From the NCBI GenBank assembly GCA_964484195.1, contig CAZAER010000005.1, forward strand, positions 180,458 through 244,457: a DNA stretch of 64,000 nucleotides, in the 5' to 3' direction. Both the position numbers and the translations under genes were made by a program. Of the stretch, positions 7,835-16,192 are shown piece after piece. The notes under the pieces are model-generated. The model was not told the DNA's origin, did no database searches, and saw nothing but the letters and a program-made list of their open reading frames with translations. The first letter of the stretch is position 1. Every line of letters starts with the position of its first letter. The stretch comes from JALHOP01 sp964484195. GTDB lineage: Bacteria; Myxococcota; XYA12-FULL-58-9; JALHOP01.

Positions 7835-8677
7835 ATGCCCTTCACGGCTGCTGACGTCATCGAGAACATCCCCGTCGTCCTGTCGCTGATCCTCATCGAG
7901 GGTCTGCTCTCGGTCGATAACTCGCTCGCCATCGCGGCCCTGGCGCGCCGTCTGCCGGAGCATCAGCGCCCCCGCGCGCTCACTTGGGGCATGGCTGGAG
8001 CTTACGGCTTTCGCTGCCTCTGCCTGCTCTTTGCGGCCTACATCCTGCACAACCGCTGGCTGAAGCTCGCCGGCGCCGTCTACCTCATCTATCTCATGTG
8101 CAAGGAGATCACCGCCCACGAAGAGGCCGAAGAAGACGCGGACATCGCCAGCGACATGAGCGGCGCCCCGGTGCAGGCGCAGGTCGAACGCAGCTTCTTC
8201 TCGGTCGTGAGCGGCATTCTCATCCTCGACGCCAGCCTGAGCGTCGACAACGTCGTTGCCGCGGTCGCCATGACGCCCAAGCTTTGGGTGGTCTACCTCG
8301 GCGTCGGCATTGGAATTCTCACCCTCCGCTTCGTCGCTGGTTTCGCCATGCGCATGATCGCGAAGTTCCCCATTCTCGAAGAGACCGCGTTCTTGCTCGT
8401 CGGTTTCGTCGGTGTCCTCCTCATCTGCGAGATGGAGTTCGAGTTCCACCTCGGGCCAGCCGGCAAGTTCGCGGGCATCGTCGCCATCGTGGCCACGTGT
8501 TTGGCCTACGAACGGTTCCCGATCGTTCGCACCATCGCCTCACCCATCGTGAAGGTCATGCACCCCATCATGCGGGTCATCGCCTACGCGGTCGGGATCC
8601 TGCTGTGGCCGCTCGCCAAGGCGGGCAAGGGCCTGGCTGCGGCATTAGGTTCGCGCCCCCAACCTTCGAAGAGTTAG
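7835..8677 (+). CDS. TerC family integral membrane protein
   Basis: 280 residues, with seven or more hydrophobic helices. The two family signature repeats are clear: EGLLSVDNSLAIAALA near 20 and LDASLSVDNVVAAVAM near 134, each with the acidic residue in a membrane helix proposed to bind the metal ion. A cytoplasmic acidic loop (HEEAEEDADIASD) separates the halves. TerC relatives export Mn(II), often at the site of membrane insertion of metalloenzymes, and some confer tellurite resistance. The exact substrate is not certain from sequence. A GAGG element 10 nt upstream supports the start. A tRNA gene follows 53 bp downstream. Confidence 0.88.
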   Translation: MPFTAADVIENIPVVLSLILIEGLLSVDNSLAIAALARRLPEHQRPRALTWGMAGAYGFRCLCLLFAAYILHNRWLKLAGAVYLIYLMCKEITAHEEAEEDADIASDMSGAPVQAQVERSFFSVVSGILILDASLSVDNVVAAVAMTPKLWVVYLGVGIGILTLRFVAGFAMRMIAKFPILEETAFLLVGFVGVLLICEMEFEFHLGPAGKFAGIVAIVATCLAYERFPIVRTIASPIVKVMHPIMRVIAYAVGILLWPLAKAGKGLAAALGSRPQPSKS

Positions 8678-8730
8678 CGGCATTGGCGCTTGCCAGGCTA
8701 ATGCTTCCGCGCTAATCCAACGTTCGGTTT

Positions 8731-8803
8731 GCGGGTGTAGCTCAGTTGGTAGAGCACAAGCTTCCCAAGCTTGGGGTCGCGAGTTCGAGCCTCGTCGCCC
8801 GCT
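8731..8803 (+). tRNA. tRNA-Gly (anticodon CCC)
   Basis: A full cloverleaf can be drawn. The acceptor stem GCGGGTG pairs with CGCCCGC (one T-G wobble), the D arm is GCTC-AGTTGGTA-GAGC, and the anticodon stem CAAGC/GCTTG encloses loop TTCCCAA with anticodon CCC. The variable loop is GGGTC, and the T arm is GCGAG-TTCGAGC-CTCGT. The discriminator base is T, as expected for Gly. The 3' CCA is not encoded. The 73-nt length is normal. Confidence 0.97.
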
Positions 8804-8889
8804 TCCCACTCCTGCCGGTTTCGGCAACAATTCCCAGTCACTGCCGATGTCGTTATGGGCGCTGGTCCACGGCGTTCCATCCCAACATC

Positions 8890-9927
8890 ATGTCAGCCAT
8901 CGAACCCAAGGTGATCGCACCGTCGTCCGTGCAGGTCTCTTCAGCCGTAGCCGAGCTCCCCGGGACAGGTGCGCCCATCCAGGTTCGCCTAGAGCAGGAC
9001 GCCCACGGGCAGGCGCCGTTTCGGCCTCGTCTTGCGCCGCCTATTGCCCAGTGGGTTGGACCAAGCGCGCCGCTGCTCCTACCGGTGATGCCGCGGGTCG
9101 CAGCGGTCATCCACGATCGCGCGTCGCTCGAGGCGCTGAAGCGAGACCCTGAAAGCGAGGCGCGCTACTGGCGCGCCATCGACGAGATCGCCGGCGACAT
9201 TCGCTCCAAGCGCGACGGTCGTGTCCCGTACGTCCGTGAGATCCTCGAGAGCCTACGCCACCCCGACGCGTACGACGGCCGCGGAGAGGTCGCATCCGAC
9301 GTCTACCAGCGCATCGAGCCGGCGACCGCCGCTACTCCTCCAGACGACCGCGAAGGGCGTCTCACCGAGGAAGAGAAGCGACTACTCGGCGCCGCGCCGG
9401 CGGAGGTCCCGCAGGCAGTTGCGCTGAGCGTCGGCGGCCCGACCTGGTCGCGCGCGCTTTCGTCCTTCAACAACACTCGCATCGACGTAGCGCTACCGAG
9501 CGGCGCCTCGGACTACATGGCCTACAAGCCTTACATGTTCGGCACAGCTCGCACCATCGAGACGCTCAAGCGGATCGCCGAGCGTCATCGCCAACAGAAC
9601 GGCTTGATGCTGCGCGTCGGTGACATCGCCAAGCAAGGCGGCGGGCGCATCCCCGATCACAATTCGCACCGCGATGGCAAGATCTTCGACCTCGATCTCG
9701 TCTTCAATGACGGACGCACGACCGCCGAGCCCGATCGCGATAGTGTCAACGCAACCTGGCGCAGCCCAGCCTACGATCGCGATGCTACCCGCAAGCTGAT
9801 CAAGATCATTAAGGCGATCCGCCCGGAGGCGCAAATCCTGTTCAGCGATCCGGTGCTGGTGCGGGAAGGCTTGGTTCGCCAGTTCACGAACCATGACAAC
9901 CACCTGCACGTGCAGCGTCTTAACTGA
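8890..9927 (+). CDS. Penicillin-insensitive murein endopeptidase (M74/MepA)-like protein
   Basis: 345 residues from ATG 8890. The upstream in-frame extension to 8746 translates the tRNA-Gly gene and was rejected. The C-terminal ~170 residues match the zinc-dependent LAS-fold endopeptidases. RVGDIAKQGGGRIPDHNSH is followed by HRDGKIFDLDLV (the HxxHxxGxxxDxD zinc signature), and NHDNHLHVQ supplies the late His. Such enzymes cut D-Ala-mDAP cross-links in peptidoglycan. The N-terminal ~60 residues are Pro/Val/Ala-rich and probably disordered, with no signal peptide, which is odd for an enzyme with a periplasmic substrate. The region between (~90-180) is helical and unknown. Confidence 0.8.
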   Translation: MSAIEPKVIAPSSVQVSSAVAELPGTGAPIQVRLEQDAHGQAPFRPRLAPPIAQWVGPSAPLLLPVMPRVAAVIHDRASLEALKRDPESEARYWRAIDEIAGDIRSKRDGRVPYVREILESLRHPDAYDGRGEVASDVYQRIEPATAATPPDDREGRLTEEEKRLLGAAPAEVPQAVALSVGGPTWSRALSSFNNTRIDVALPSGASDYMAYKPYMFGTARTIETLKRIAERHRQQNGLMLRVGDIAKQGGGRIPDHNSHRDGKIFDLDLVFNDGRTTAEPDRDSVNATWRSPAYDRDATRKLIKIIKAIRPEAQILFSDPVLVREGLVRQFTNHDNHLHVQRLN

Positions 9928-9956
9928 CGTTGCGATAATTTTTGCTTATCGCAACG
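9928..9956. promoter_or_regulatory. Perfect 11-bp inverted repeat between the M74-like gene and pvcA
   Basis: CGTTGCGATAA (9928-9938), a 7-nt T-rich loop, then TTATCGCAACG (9946-9956). It begins at the base after the stop codon of the preceding gene, as a terminator hairpin would, but no T-run follows. A plausible -35 box (TTGACC, 9958-9963) of the pvc operon starts one base after it, so it may instead be an operator. Both roles are possible. Confidence 0.6.
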
Positions 9957-9957
9957 A

Positions 9958-9986
9958 TTGACCCTAATCATTTTACTTTATTGTTG
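9958..9986 (+). promoter_or_regulatory. Candidate sigma-70-type promoter of the isonitrile operon
   Basis: TTGACC at 9958-9963 matches five of six -35 consensus bases. It is followed by an AT-rich spacer and TATTGT (9979-9984), a four-of-six -10 match with a short 15-bp spacer. The local AT-richness stands out. The RBS GGGAG lies about 7 nt before the pvcA ATG at 10026. Confidence 0.35.
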
Positions 9987-10025
9987 GTGGGGCTTACCTC
10001 TGCGGCTGCCTAACGGGAGCCCACC

Positions 10026-11012
10026 ATGTACGCCGATTTTTCGACCACCAATCTATTCGCTGCACCGGGACGATCTGCCGAGACCGTCGCGCGTGAGATC
10101 CTCGATATCGTCCTGCCGCACCGTCGCATCGCTCCGGAGAGCGAGCCTTGCACGCACGGATCCTGCGAGAAGTGCGCCGCACCGCACCTCGACCGCGTGA
10201 TTGCGGCGGTCGAGCGTCGCGAGCAAGTCGTGTTCATCCTGCCGGCGTTCCCGGGCAAGTCGCCAAACCCAACCAAGGTTCTCAGCCCGCGTGCCGACAT
10301 GGCCGAGCGTCAGTCGCTCGCGTTCTTGAACGAGCTCTGCCGCCGCGTGCAGACCGTCTACGCGCCCGGCGCACGCATGGTGTTGTGCTCCGACGGCCGC
10401 GTCTTCAGCGATGTCGTTGGCATCGCGGAGAGCGACATCACGACCTACCAACACGATCTCTCGGCGCTCATCGAGGAGCTGGGTGCGACGTCGCTGTCGA
10501 CCTTCAATCTCGACGACGTCTTCGAAGGTTGCGCTTTCGACGATATGCGGACGCGCCTCATGCAGAACCACGGTACGCCGCTCGAGACGCTGCAGGCCGC
10601 TGTCCGCGAAGGCGGGGAGCCCAAGCGCATGTACTGCGGCATCACCCGTTTCCTCTTCGAGGACGGCTTGCGTCCCGACATGACCATCAGCAAGACGGCG
10701 TTGCAGAAGGAGTGCCGCCGTCGCGCGTACGAAGTCGTCCAGCGCAGCAAGGCGTGGGATGGGCTCTTGGCTACCTGCTTCCCCGACGCGGTTCGCCTCT
10801 CCATCCATCCGCAAGTGTGCGGCAGCCGTAAGCTCGGCATTCATCTCATGGAGACCGCCGACGGCTGGCTTACGCCATGGCACGGGGTCGCGGTCGAGGT
10901 TGACGGAGCGTTCGTGCTGCGCAAGCGTCGCGAGGTCGAGGAGGCCGGCGCCACGCTGGTCTTCGCCAACGGCCGTCCCAGCCACTACGTGATGCAAGGA
11001 GCCGCGTCATGA
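10026..11012 (+). CDS. pvcA: Isonitrile (isocyanide) synthase, PvcA/IsnA family
   Basis: 328 residues of the DIT1/PvcA family. Members convert the amino group of an aromatic amino acid (Tyr or Trp in known bacterial systems) to an isonitrile, using ribulose-5-phosphate as the carbon source. Family blocks are visible: LPAFPGKSPNPTKVLSP near 75, PDMAE-like ADMAERQSL, CSDGRVFSDVVG near 122, YCGITRFLFEDG near 208 and VRLSIHPQ near 256. It heads a three-gene operon; its stop overlaps the pvcB start (ATGA). Substrate choice (Tyr versus Trp) cannot be read from sequence. Confidence 0.9.
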   Translation: MYADFSTTNLFAAPGRSAETVAREILDIVLPHRRIAPESEPCTHGSCEKCAAPHLDRVIAAVERREQVVFILPAFPGKSPNPTKVLSPRADMAERQSLAFLNELCRRVQTVYAPGARMVLCSDGRVFSDVVGIAESDITTYQHDLSALIEELGATSLSTFNLDDVFEGCAFDDMRTRLMQNHGTPLETLQAAVREGGEPKRMYCGITRFLFEDGLRPDMTISKTALQKECRRRAYEVVQRSKAWDGLLATCFPDAVRLSIHPQVCGSRKLGIHLMETADGWLTPWHGVAVEVDGAFVLRKRREVEEAGATLVFANGRPSHYVMQGAAS

Positions 11013-11836
11013 CGCTCGCAGACCTTTCGCCATTCGGCGTCCTCGTGGAGCCGACGGTCACGACGAACGCGCTCGAGCTTTCCATCGACAGGCTGCGCGC
11101 CCTGGCCCGTGAGCATCACCTGCTGGTGCTGCGGGGGTTCGATAGTCTCGGTGGAGCAGACGCTTTCGCGGACTATTGCGCCCGCTGGGGCGAGGTCAGC
11201 GTCTGGCCTTTCGGCAAGGTCCTCGAGCTCGTCGAGCAAGACAAACCCGCGGACCACATCTTCGACAACAACTACGTGCCGCTGCACTGGGACGGGATGT
11301 ATCGCAAGCAGGTACCCGAGTTTCAGATCTTCCAGTGCGTGAGCGCGCCCTCTGGCAATCAGGGTGGCCGCACCACCTTTTCGAACACTGTGAGCGCCTT
11401 GCAGCGGGCGGACGAGCCTACCCGCGCGCTCTGGGACAGGGTGACCGGCGTCTACCACCGCAAGATGGAGTACTACGACAGTAAGACCGTCGCCCCGGTG
11501 GTCACCGCACACCCGGCGCGCGGATTTTCTGTGATCCGCTATAACGAGCCGCCCATCGCCGGTGACGAGACCTTCGTCAACCACCCGACGCTCGCTTTCG
11601 ACGGCATCGCCGAAAGCGAGGCACGCGACTTTCACCGCAGCTTGCGCGAAGCGCTGTACGCCCCCGAGAGCTTCTACGCCCACTCCTGGCAGACCGGCGA
11701 CATCGTGGTGTCGGACAACTACACGCTGCTGCACGGCCGCGAGGCGTTCACCAGCGGCGCCCCTCGGCACTTGCGACGGGTGCACGTTCTCGGCGACCCG
11801 CCACTCGCCAATCCGCATCTGGTCGCGTACGGATGA
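11009..11836 (+). CDS. pvcB: PvcB/IsnB-type Fe(II)/2-oxoglutarate-dependent dioxygenase
   Basis: 275 residues of the TauD/TfdA fold. The metal triad is visible as HWD (PLHWDGMYRK, near 92) and the distal His in YTLLHGREAF near 238. The 2-oxoglutarate-binding Arg is in RHLRRVHVLG near 258. PvcB homologues act on the isonitrile amino acid made by PvcA, giving a vinyl isonitrile by decarboxylation-desaturation or an oxidised product. Which outcome applies depends on active-site details I cannot resolve. It overlaps pvcA by four bases and the next gene by four bases, so translation of all three is coupled. Confidence 0.9.
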   Translation: MTLADLSPFGVLVEPTVTTNALELSIDRLRALAREHHLLVLRGFDSLGGADAFADYCARWGEVSVWPFGKVLELVEQDKPADHIFDNNYVPLHWDGMYRKQVPEFQIFQCVSAPSGNQGGRTTFSNTVSALQRADEPTRALWDRVTGVYHRKMEYYDSKTVAPVVTAHPARGFSVIRYNEPPIAGDETFVNHPTLAFDGIAESEARDFHRSLREALYAPESFYAHSWQTGDIVVSDNYTLLHGREAFTSGAPRHLRRVHVLGDPPLANPHLVAYG

Positions 11837-13278
11837 GACCCATGGAGACGGATGTCGTCATCGTCGGAGCCGGACCGGTTGGTCTGCTCTGCGCTTTTCT
11901 CGGCAAGCTGCACGGCTTGCGCACCTTGATCGTCGACAAGTCCGCCGGGCCACTCGAGGTAGGCCGCGCCGACGCGTTGAACGCGCGCACCTTGCAGCTC
12001 CTCGAGGTCGTGGACCTCTTCGATACTCTCCATCCCCAAGGCAAGCCCTGCAACACGAGCTCCGTTTGGGCGGACGGAAAGTTCGTCTCGCGCCAGTCAG
12101 CGTGGTGGGACGCGCTCGAAGGCTGCTTTCACAAGCACTTCCTGATGCTCGGCCAGGCTTACGTGGAGCAGCTCCTCGATGCCAAGCTGACCGCCATCGA
12201 CGCCGGCGTGCGTCGCAACACTCAGGTCAGCGACATCCAGGTGACGAGCAGCGGCTGCGTGACCACGCTGTCGAGCGGCGAGACCGTGAAGAGCAAGTTC
12301 GTCATCGGCGCTGACGGATCGCGCTCCTATGTGCGCGATCGCTTCGCGGTGCCCTTCGAGATTACCCGCCCGCAGATCGTCTGGGCGGTCATCGACGGCG
12401 TCATCGCTACCGACTTCGAGAAGGTTCCGGAGATCATCGTCTTCCAGGCGGAGACCTCCGATGTCGCGTGGATTCCCCGCGAAGGGAACATCGATCGCTT
12501 CTACGTCCGCATGGACACCAAAGACTTCACGCTCGAAGACGCGGTCGCGAAGATCAACCGCGCCATGCAGCCGCACGCCCTCAGCTTCACCGAGGTCACG
12601 TGGTTTTCCTCCTTCTCGGTGAAGGAGTCGGTCGCGGAGCGTTACGCCATCGACGACAAGGTCTTTCTCGCTGGTGACGCCGCTCACATCCACTCGGTGA
12701 ACGGTGGTCAGGGGCTCAACACTGGCCTTGCCGACGCCTTCAACCTGATGTGGAAGCTCGCTCTCGTCGCGAACCACGGGGCGCCGTTGGAGCTGGCTCG
12801 CAGCTACGAAGGCGAGCGCAAGCCGGTGGCACGCAGCGTCATCGATACTTCGGGTGAGCTCGTGCGCTCGACCAAATATTCGAGCGAGGGCACCCACGCT
12901 CAGGACTACGTCAAGATCGTCGAGAAGAGAGCGGGCAACATCACCGGCATGGGCATCCGCTATGGCGACCATCCGGTCCACGGCACCCGCTTGCACGATT
13001 TCGTCGTCCGTCATGGCGAGCACGAGGGCAAACGCATCTATTCGGTGCTCGACTATCGGCGCTTCTCGCTACTGCTCTTCGGAGAATCGGGGGCGCTGCC
13101 GGCGCTGCCGCCGTTCGTGCAGGTCGTGCGCGTCTCCGGTGATTCGCCCTATGCTGGACAGGCAGTGCTGGTGCGCCCAGACGCGTACATCGCGTCGACG
13201 TCGGCCGTGGGTGACCTCGAACCGATCGCCGCCTACTTCTCGACGCTCGTGGCGCCGCGAGGCAACACGTCGAAATAG
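11833..13278 (+). CDS. FAD-dependent aromatic hydroxylase of the isonitrile operon
   Basis: 481 residues of the PheA/TfdB/UbiH-like class A monooxygenases. VVIVGAGPVGLLCA (residues 8-21) is the Rossmann FAD motif. The mid-region IGADGSRSYVRD is the DG motif, and VFLAGDAAHIHSVNGGQGLNTGLADAFNL is the GD motif with the characteristic NGGQGLN. A C-terminal thioredoxin-like region of ~120 residues follows, as in phenol 2-monooxygenases. It likely hydroxylates the aromatic ring of the isonitrile intermediate, comparable in role (not in family) to PvcC of Pseudomonas. The start ATG 11833 overlaps the pvcB stop; ATG 11842 is an alternative. The last 46 bp overlap the convergent multicopper oxidase gene. 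Confidence 0.85.
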   Translation: MRPMETDVVIVGAGPVGLLCAFLGKLHGLRTLIVDKSAGPLEVGRADALNARTLQLLEVVDLFDTLHPQGKPCNTSSVWADGKFVSRQSAWWDALEGCFHKHFLMLGQAYVEQLLDAKLTAIDAGVRRNTQVSDIQVTSSGCVTTLSSGETVKSKFVIGADGSRSYVRDRFAVPFEITRPQIVWAVIDGVIATDFEKVPEIIVFQAETSDVAWIPREGNIDRFYVRMDTKDFTLEDAVAKINRAMQPHALSFTEVTWFSSFSVKESVAERYAIDDKVFLAGDAAHIHSVNGGQGLNTGLADAFNLMWKLALVANHGAPLELARSYEGERKPVARSVIDTSGELVRSTKYSSEGTHAQDYVKIVEKRAGNITGMGIRYGDHPVHGTRLHDFVVRHGEHEGKRIYSVLDYRRFSLLLFGESGALPALPPFVQVVRVSGDSPYAGQAVLVRPDAYIASTSAVGDLEPIAAYFSTLVAPRGNTSK

Positions 13279-14981
13279 CCGGTCATGCGATGGCTGGGAT
13301 GGTCGGTCGAGTGGCGGCCGATGTGGCAATGGAACATCCAGCGTCCCGGATTCGAGTGATCGACCAGAATCTCGACGGTCTGCCCCGCCGCGACCATGGT
13401 AGTGTCTTTCCACTGCAAGTTGGGATTGCGCTCGCCGTTGACCGACAAGACCAGGAAGCGCTGCCCGTGGAAGTGAATCGGGTGCTGCATCGGACCGCCG
13501 CGCAGCTGGATTCTCGAGACGTCGCCTTCCTGGAAACGCCAGCGAATGTCCTCGTTGGTCGCGCCGGTGTCGAGGTCGACCAAGCGCCAAATCGTGTTGT
13601 CGATGGTCGAGCGCTGGCTCATCGCGGCAGACAGGTCTTCCCACATGATGGAGTCACTGCGCTGCCATAGCGGACGACCCACCGGCTCCGGGGTGCCCGG
13701 ATCACGTTTTGGTGGCTCGCGCGGTCCTTGGCGCCGGCCGTTCATCTCGAGCTCGACGCCGAGCGTCCGTTCGGCAGGCCGGTCGAAGTGCTGGCGGAAT
13801 CGATCGATATCGGCGCGCACTTCGGCGTTCTCACGCAGGCGCTCGAAGGCCTCACGGTGGGTTTGCGCGACGGGCTCACCCGCGACGTTGACGCGACCCA
13901 AGACACGGGTTGCGCCTGCGGGGGTGCGGCTGACGATCTGGTGCTCACCCGGCGTGTCGAAGAGCACCTCGATGGTGTAGCGCTCCGCGGGGGCGATCAT
14001 CACACTGTCGCTGAATTCCTCGCGTTCGTTCTTGCCGATGTCCGAGCCGACGACCTTGATGCGGGCGCCGGGGATCGTGAGGTTGAAGACGCGCGTATCG
14101 GCGGCGTTGAGGACGTGAAAGCGGACGACCTCGCCTGGACGCACATCGAGCGCGTAGTCGGTGCGTCCGTTCACCAGCATGGTGTCGCCAAACATGCCGC
14201 CCCAGACGTGCGTCGCCGCGGCGCGGCCACCGTCCCGCGCCGACGGGTCTTGCATCGCGATGTCGTCGAGCGCCAACACTTCTTCGCGATTGACCGGGTT
14301 GTAGTAGTTGGGGTCGGTCGGCTTGACCACGAAGACGCCGTAGGCGCCCTGGTCGCGAATCGCCCAGTCGCGAATGTGCGGGTGGTACCAGTAGACACCG
14401 GCGTCGGGGAACTTCAGTTGGTAGCTGTGCTCGCCGCCCGGCGGGACTGGGTCTTGCCCGAGACCCGGAACGCCGTCGGAGCGCCAGTCGAGACGAAGCC
14501 CATGCGGATGGAGCGTCGTCTCCGCGTCGGTGCGATTGCGCATCAGGAGGTCGACGGTCGCGTCTTGTGGCACGCGCAGGACGGGGCCCGGGATCGATCC
14601 GCCATAAGAGACACCAGAGATCTCTTGGCCGGCCACGCGTCGGCGAACGCGATGCATGTCGAGGGTCATGCGCGCGCCGTCGCCGAGGTCGATGGCGCGC
14701 ATCGGCTGGACTTCGGGGATGGGGCCCTCTACGAAGGTGCCGGGTTTCGCGCCGTGGCTATGATGGGCGTGGCCGACAGCCTGTGGCGCCGGTGGCCGCA
14801 ACTGCACCGGCGTGGGGATGGGCGGCCGCATGTGGCGATGTGCGGAGGGCGCGACGACCCGGTCGCGATCGACCTCGCCCTGCGGCATACCGTGACCTGC
14901 GTGCTCGTCCGCTCTGGCGGTCACGGACGCCTCTGCGGGGGTTACCCGAGCGGCTTCAACCGGTGCGATGGGATTGCTCAC
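13233..14981 (-). CDS. Multicopper oxidase with His-rich N-terminus
   Basis: 582 residues. Three cupredoxin domains carry the four copper-binding blocks: TLHPHGLRL near 156, VYWYHPHIRDW near 197, QHPIHFHGQRF near 498 and WMFHCHIGRH near 554. The trinuclear centre ligands are therefore present. The usual Met/Leu axial-ligand position after the HCHxxxH block reads differently here (HSTDHPSHRM), so the type-1 copper site may be atypical. The first ~90 residues are low complexity with His/Met clusters (DEHAGHGM, HAHHSHG) that could bind copper, and there is no Sec or Tat signal. CotA-like spore-coat oxidases also lack signals, so localisation is open. It converges on the isonitrile operon. Confidence 0.88.
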   Translation of the reverse strand: MSNPIAPVEAARVTPAEASVTARADEHAGHGMPQGEVDRDRVVAPSAHRHMRPPIPTPVQLRPPAPQAVGHAHHSHGAKPGTFVEGPIPEVQPMRAIDLGDGARMTLDMHRVRRRVAGQEISGVSYGGSIPGPVLRVPQDATVDLLMRNRTDAETTLHPHGLRLDWRSDGVPGLGQDPVPPGGEHSYQLKFPDAGVYWYHPHIRDWAIRDQGAYGVFVVKPTDPNYYNPVNREEVLALDDIAMQDPSARDGGRAAATHVWGGMFGDTMLVNGRTDYALDVRPGEVVRFHVLNAADTRVFNLTIPGARIKVVGSDIGKNEREEFSDSVMIAPAERYTIEVLFDTPGEHQIVSRTPAGATRVLGRVNVAGEPVAQTHREAFERLRENAEVRADIDRFRQHFDRPAERTLGVELEMNGRRQGPREPPKRDPGTPEPVGRPLWQRSDSIMWEDLSAAMSQRSTIDNTIWRLVDLDTGATNEDIRWRFQEGDVSRIQLRGGPMQHPIHFHGQRFLVLSVNGERNPNLQWKDTTMVAAGQTVEILVDHSNPGRWMFHCHIGRHSTDHPSHRMTGYFDVLPRGATSVEK

Positions 14982-14988
14982 GCGGCCC

Positions 14989-15768
14989 TCAATAAGGGGC
15001 GCGCGACAGCATGCGATAGCCGTCTTCGGTTACCACCAAGATGTCTTCCACGCGCACACCGAAACCGTCGCGGATGTAGATGCCAGGCTCGACGGTGATG
15101 ACGTCGCCCGCTTTCAGCTTTGCTGGGTTACCCTGCGAGATGGTCGGCGCTTCGTGCACCTTTCGGCCGACCCCGTGACCAACCGCGTGCGGAATCGAGA
15201 AGCCCTTGCTACGCAGGAAGTCGCGCGAAGCCTTGTCGACCTCGCCGGCGGTGGCGCCCTGACGGACCTTGGCGAGGCCGAGCCTCTGGGCCTCGTGCAC
15301 CAGATTCCAGATCTCTTGCTGCTTGGCGGTCGGCGTTCCGATGAAGAACGTGCGGGTCACGTCGCTGCACCAGGGGCCGCCTTCGCCTTCGTACCGCGCG
15401 CCGATGTCGACCATGATGATGTCGTTCTCTTGCAGGCGGCGGTCCGAGGGGACGCCGTGAACCTCGGCCGTGCCCTTGCCGAAGACCGAGATGGTCGGGA
15501 ACGACAGGCCCATGCCGTTCGCCTTGAAGTGGTTCTCGATGATCGCTTGCGCTTCCTTCTCGGTCATCCCCGGCCGGAGCGCGGCTTTGAGGACGGCGAA
15601 GGCCCCGTCAGTCACCTTGGTCGCTTGTTCGATGCTGGCTAGACGGTCGGCGGTGTGGGCAGACGCGGCCCGCGCGGGCTCGCGGCAGCCGGCGAAGGAA
15701 ACGTCGCTGTCGGTCGGGGTCGCGTGCGAGGTGACGGGGCTGACGCCGTGGAGACGAGGAGGATGCAT
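14989..15768 (-). CDS. M24 family metallopeptidase (methionine aminopeptidase/Xaa-Pro type)
   Basis: 259 residues from ATG 15768; further upstream codons give an Arg-rich leader and were rejected. The pita-bread fold's five metal ligands are readable: MVDIGARYEG (Asp), SDVTRTFF (Asp), HAVGHGVGRKVHE (His), TVEPGIYI (Glu) and GVRVEDILVV (Glu). The length is close to a bare catalytic domain, with about 40 extra N-terminal residues. It could be a MetAP paralogue or an Xaa-Pro dipeptidase; the creatinase-type N-terminal domain is absent. It lies 7 bp upstream of the multicopper oxidase, same strand, so they are probably cotranscribed. Confidence 0.85.
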   Translation of the reverse strand: MHPPRLHGVSPVTSHATPTDSDVSFAGCREPARAASAHTADRLASIEQATKVTDGAFAVLKAALRPGMTEKEAQAIIENHFKANGMGLSFPTISVFGKGTAEVHGVPSDRRLQENDIIMVDIGARYEGEGGPWCSDVTRTFFIGTPTAKQQEIWNLVHEAQRLGLAKVRQGATAGEVDKASRDFLRSKGFSIPHAVGHGVGRKVHEAPTISQGNPAKLKAGDVITVEPGIYIRDGFGVRVEDILVVTEDGYRMLSRAPY

Positions 15769-15845
15769 GGGACGTGCTTCCAGTCGGCCAATCGATCGGC
15801 CGGTTTTGGGGCCTCCGAAGTATCGAAGGGCACGTCCCGCGGTTG

Positions 15846-16079
15846 CTATCGGCCGCTGATCTTTGCGCGACGCCAGGCCACGCCATGACGTCGCTCGTCG
15901 ACCAGAGCGCGGCCGTGAAGTCGAGCAAGACGGGGTAAATCGTCGTAAGTGTCGCGACTTACGAGCATCTCGACAGGTCCGAAGTCGATAGCGAAGTAGG
16001 GCCTGTGAGCGTCCCCGTTGGTTTCGTACCGATGGATGGTCGCTGCCCAACCCGTGACGTCCGGAAGCTCGTCCAGCAT
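15846..16079 (-). CDS. Small hypothetical protein
   Basis: 77 residues from ATG 16079, chosen because GAGGAG lies six bases upstream; an ATG at 16097 would add six residues. The protein (MLDELPDVTGWAATIHRYE... then FAIDFGPVEMLVSRDTYDDL) has a mixed alpha/beta composition and a basic tail. No family is recognised. It is the first gene of a minus-strand run with the M24 peptidase and the multicopper oxidase, 77 bp upstream of the former. Confidence 0.5.
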   Translation of the reverse strand: MLDELPDVTGWAATIHRYETNGDAHRPYFAIDFGPVEMLVSRDTYDDLPRLARLHGRALVDERRHGVAWRRAKISGR

Positions 16080-16192
16080 GCGCGACTCCTCTTTCATGCG
16101 ATCCTAGGGAGCGCGGCTGCGTTCCGCCACGCAAAGACGGCGTCTCGGTGAGTTACTGCGATCAAATCCGATCGTCAGGTAAGCTTCCGGTC

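Noticed and set aside
8746..8889. In-frame extension of the M74-like gene upstream of 8890
   Set aside because: It is a translation of the tRNA-Gly gene (the familiar VEHKLPKLG artefact), so ATG 8890 is the start.
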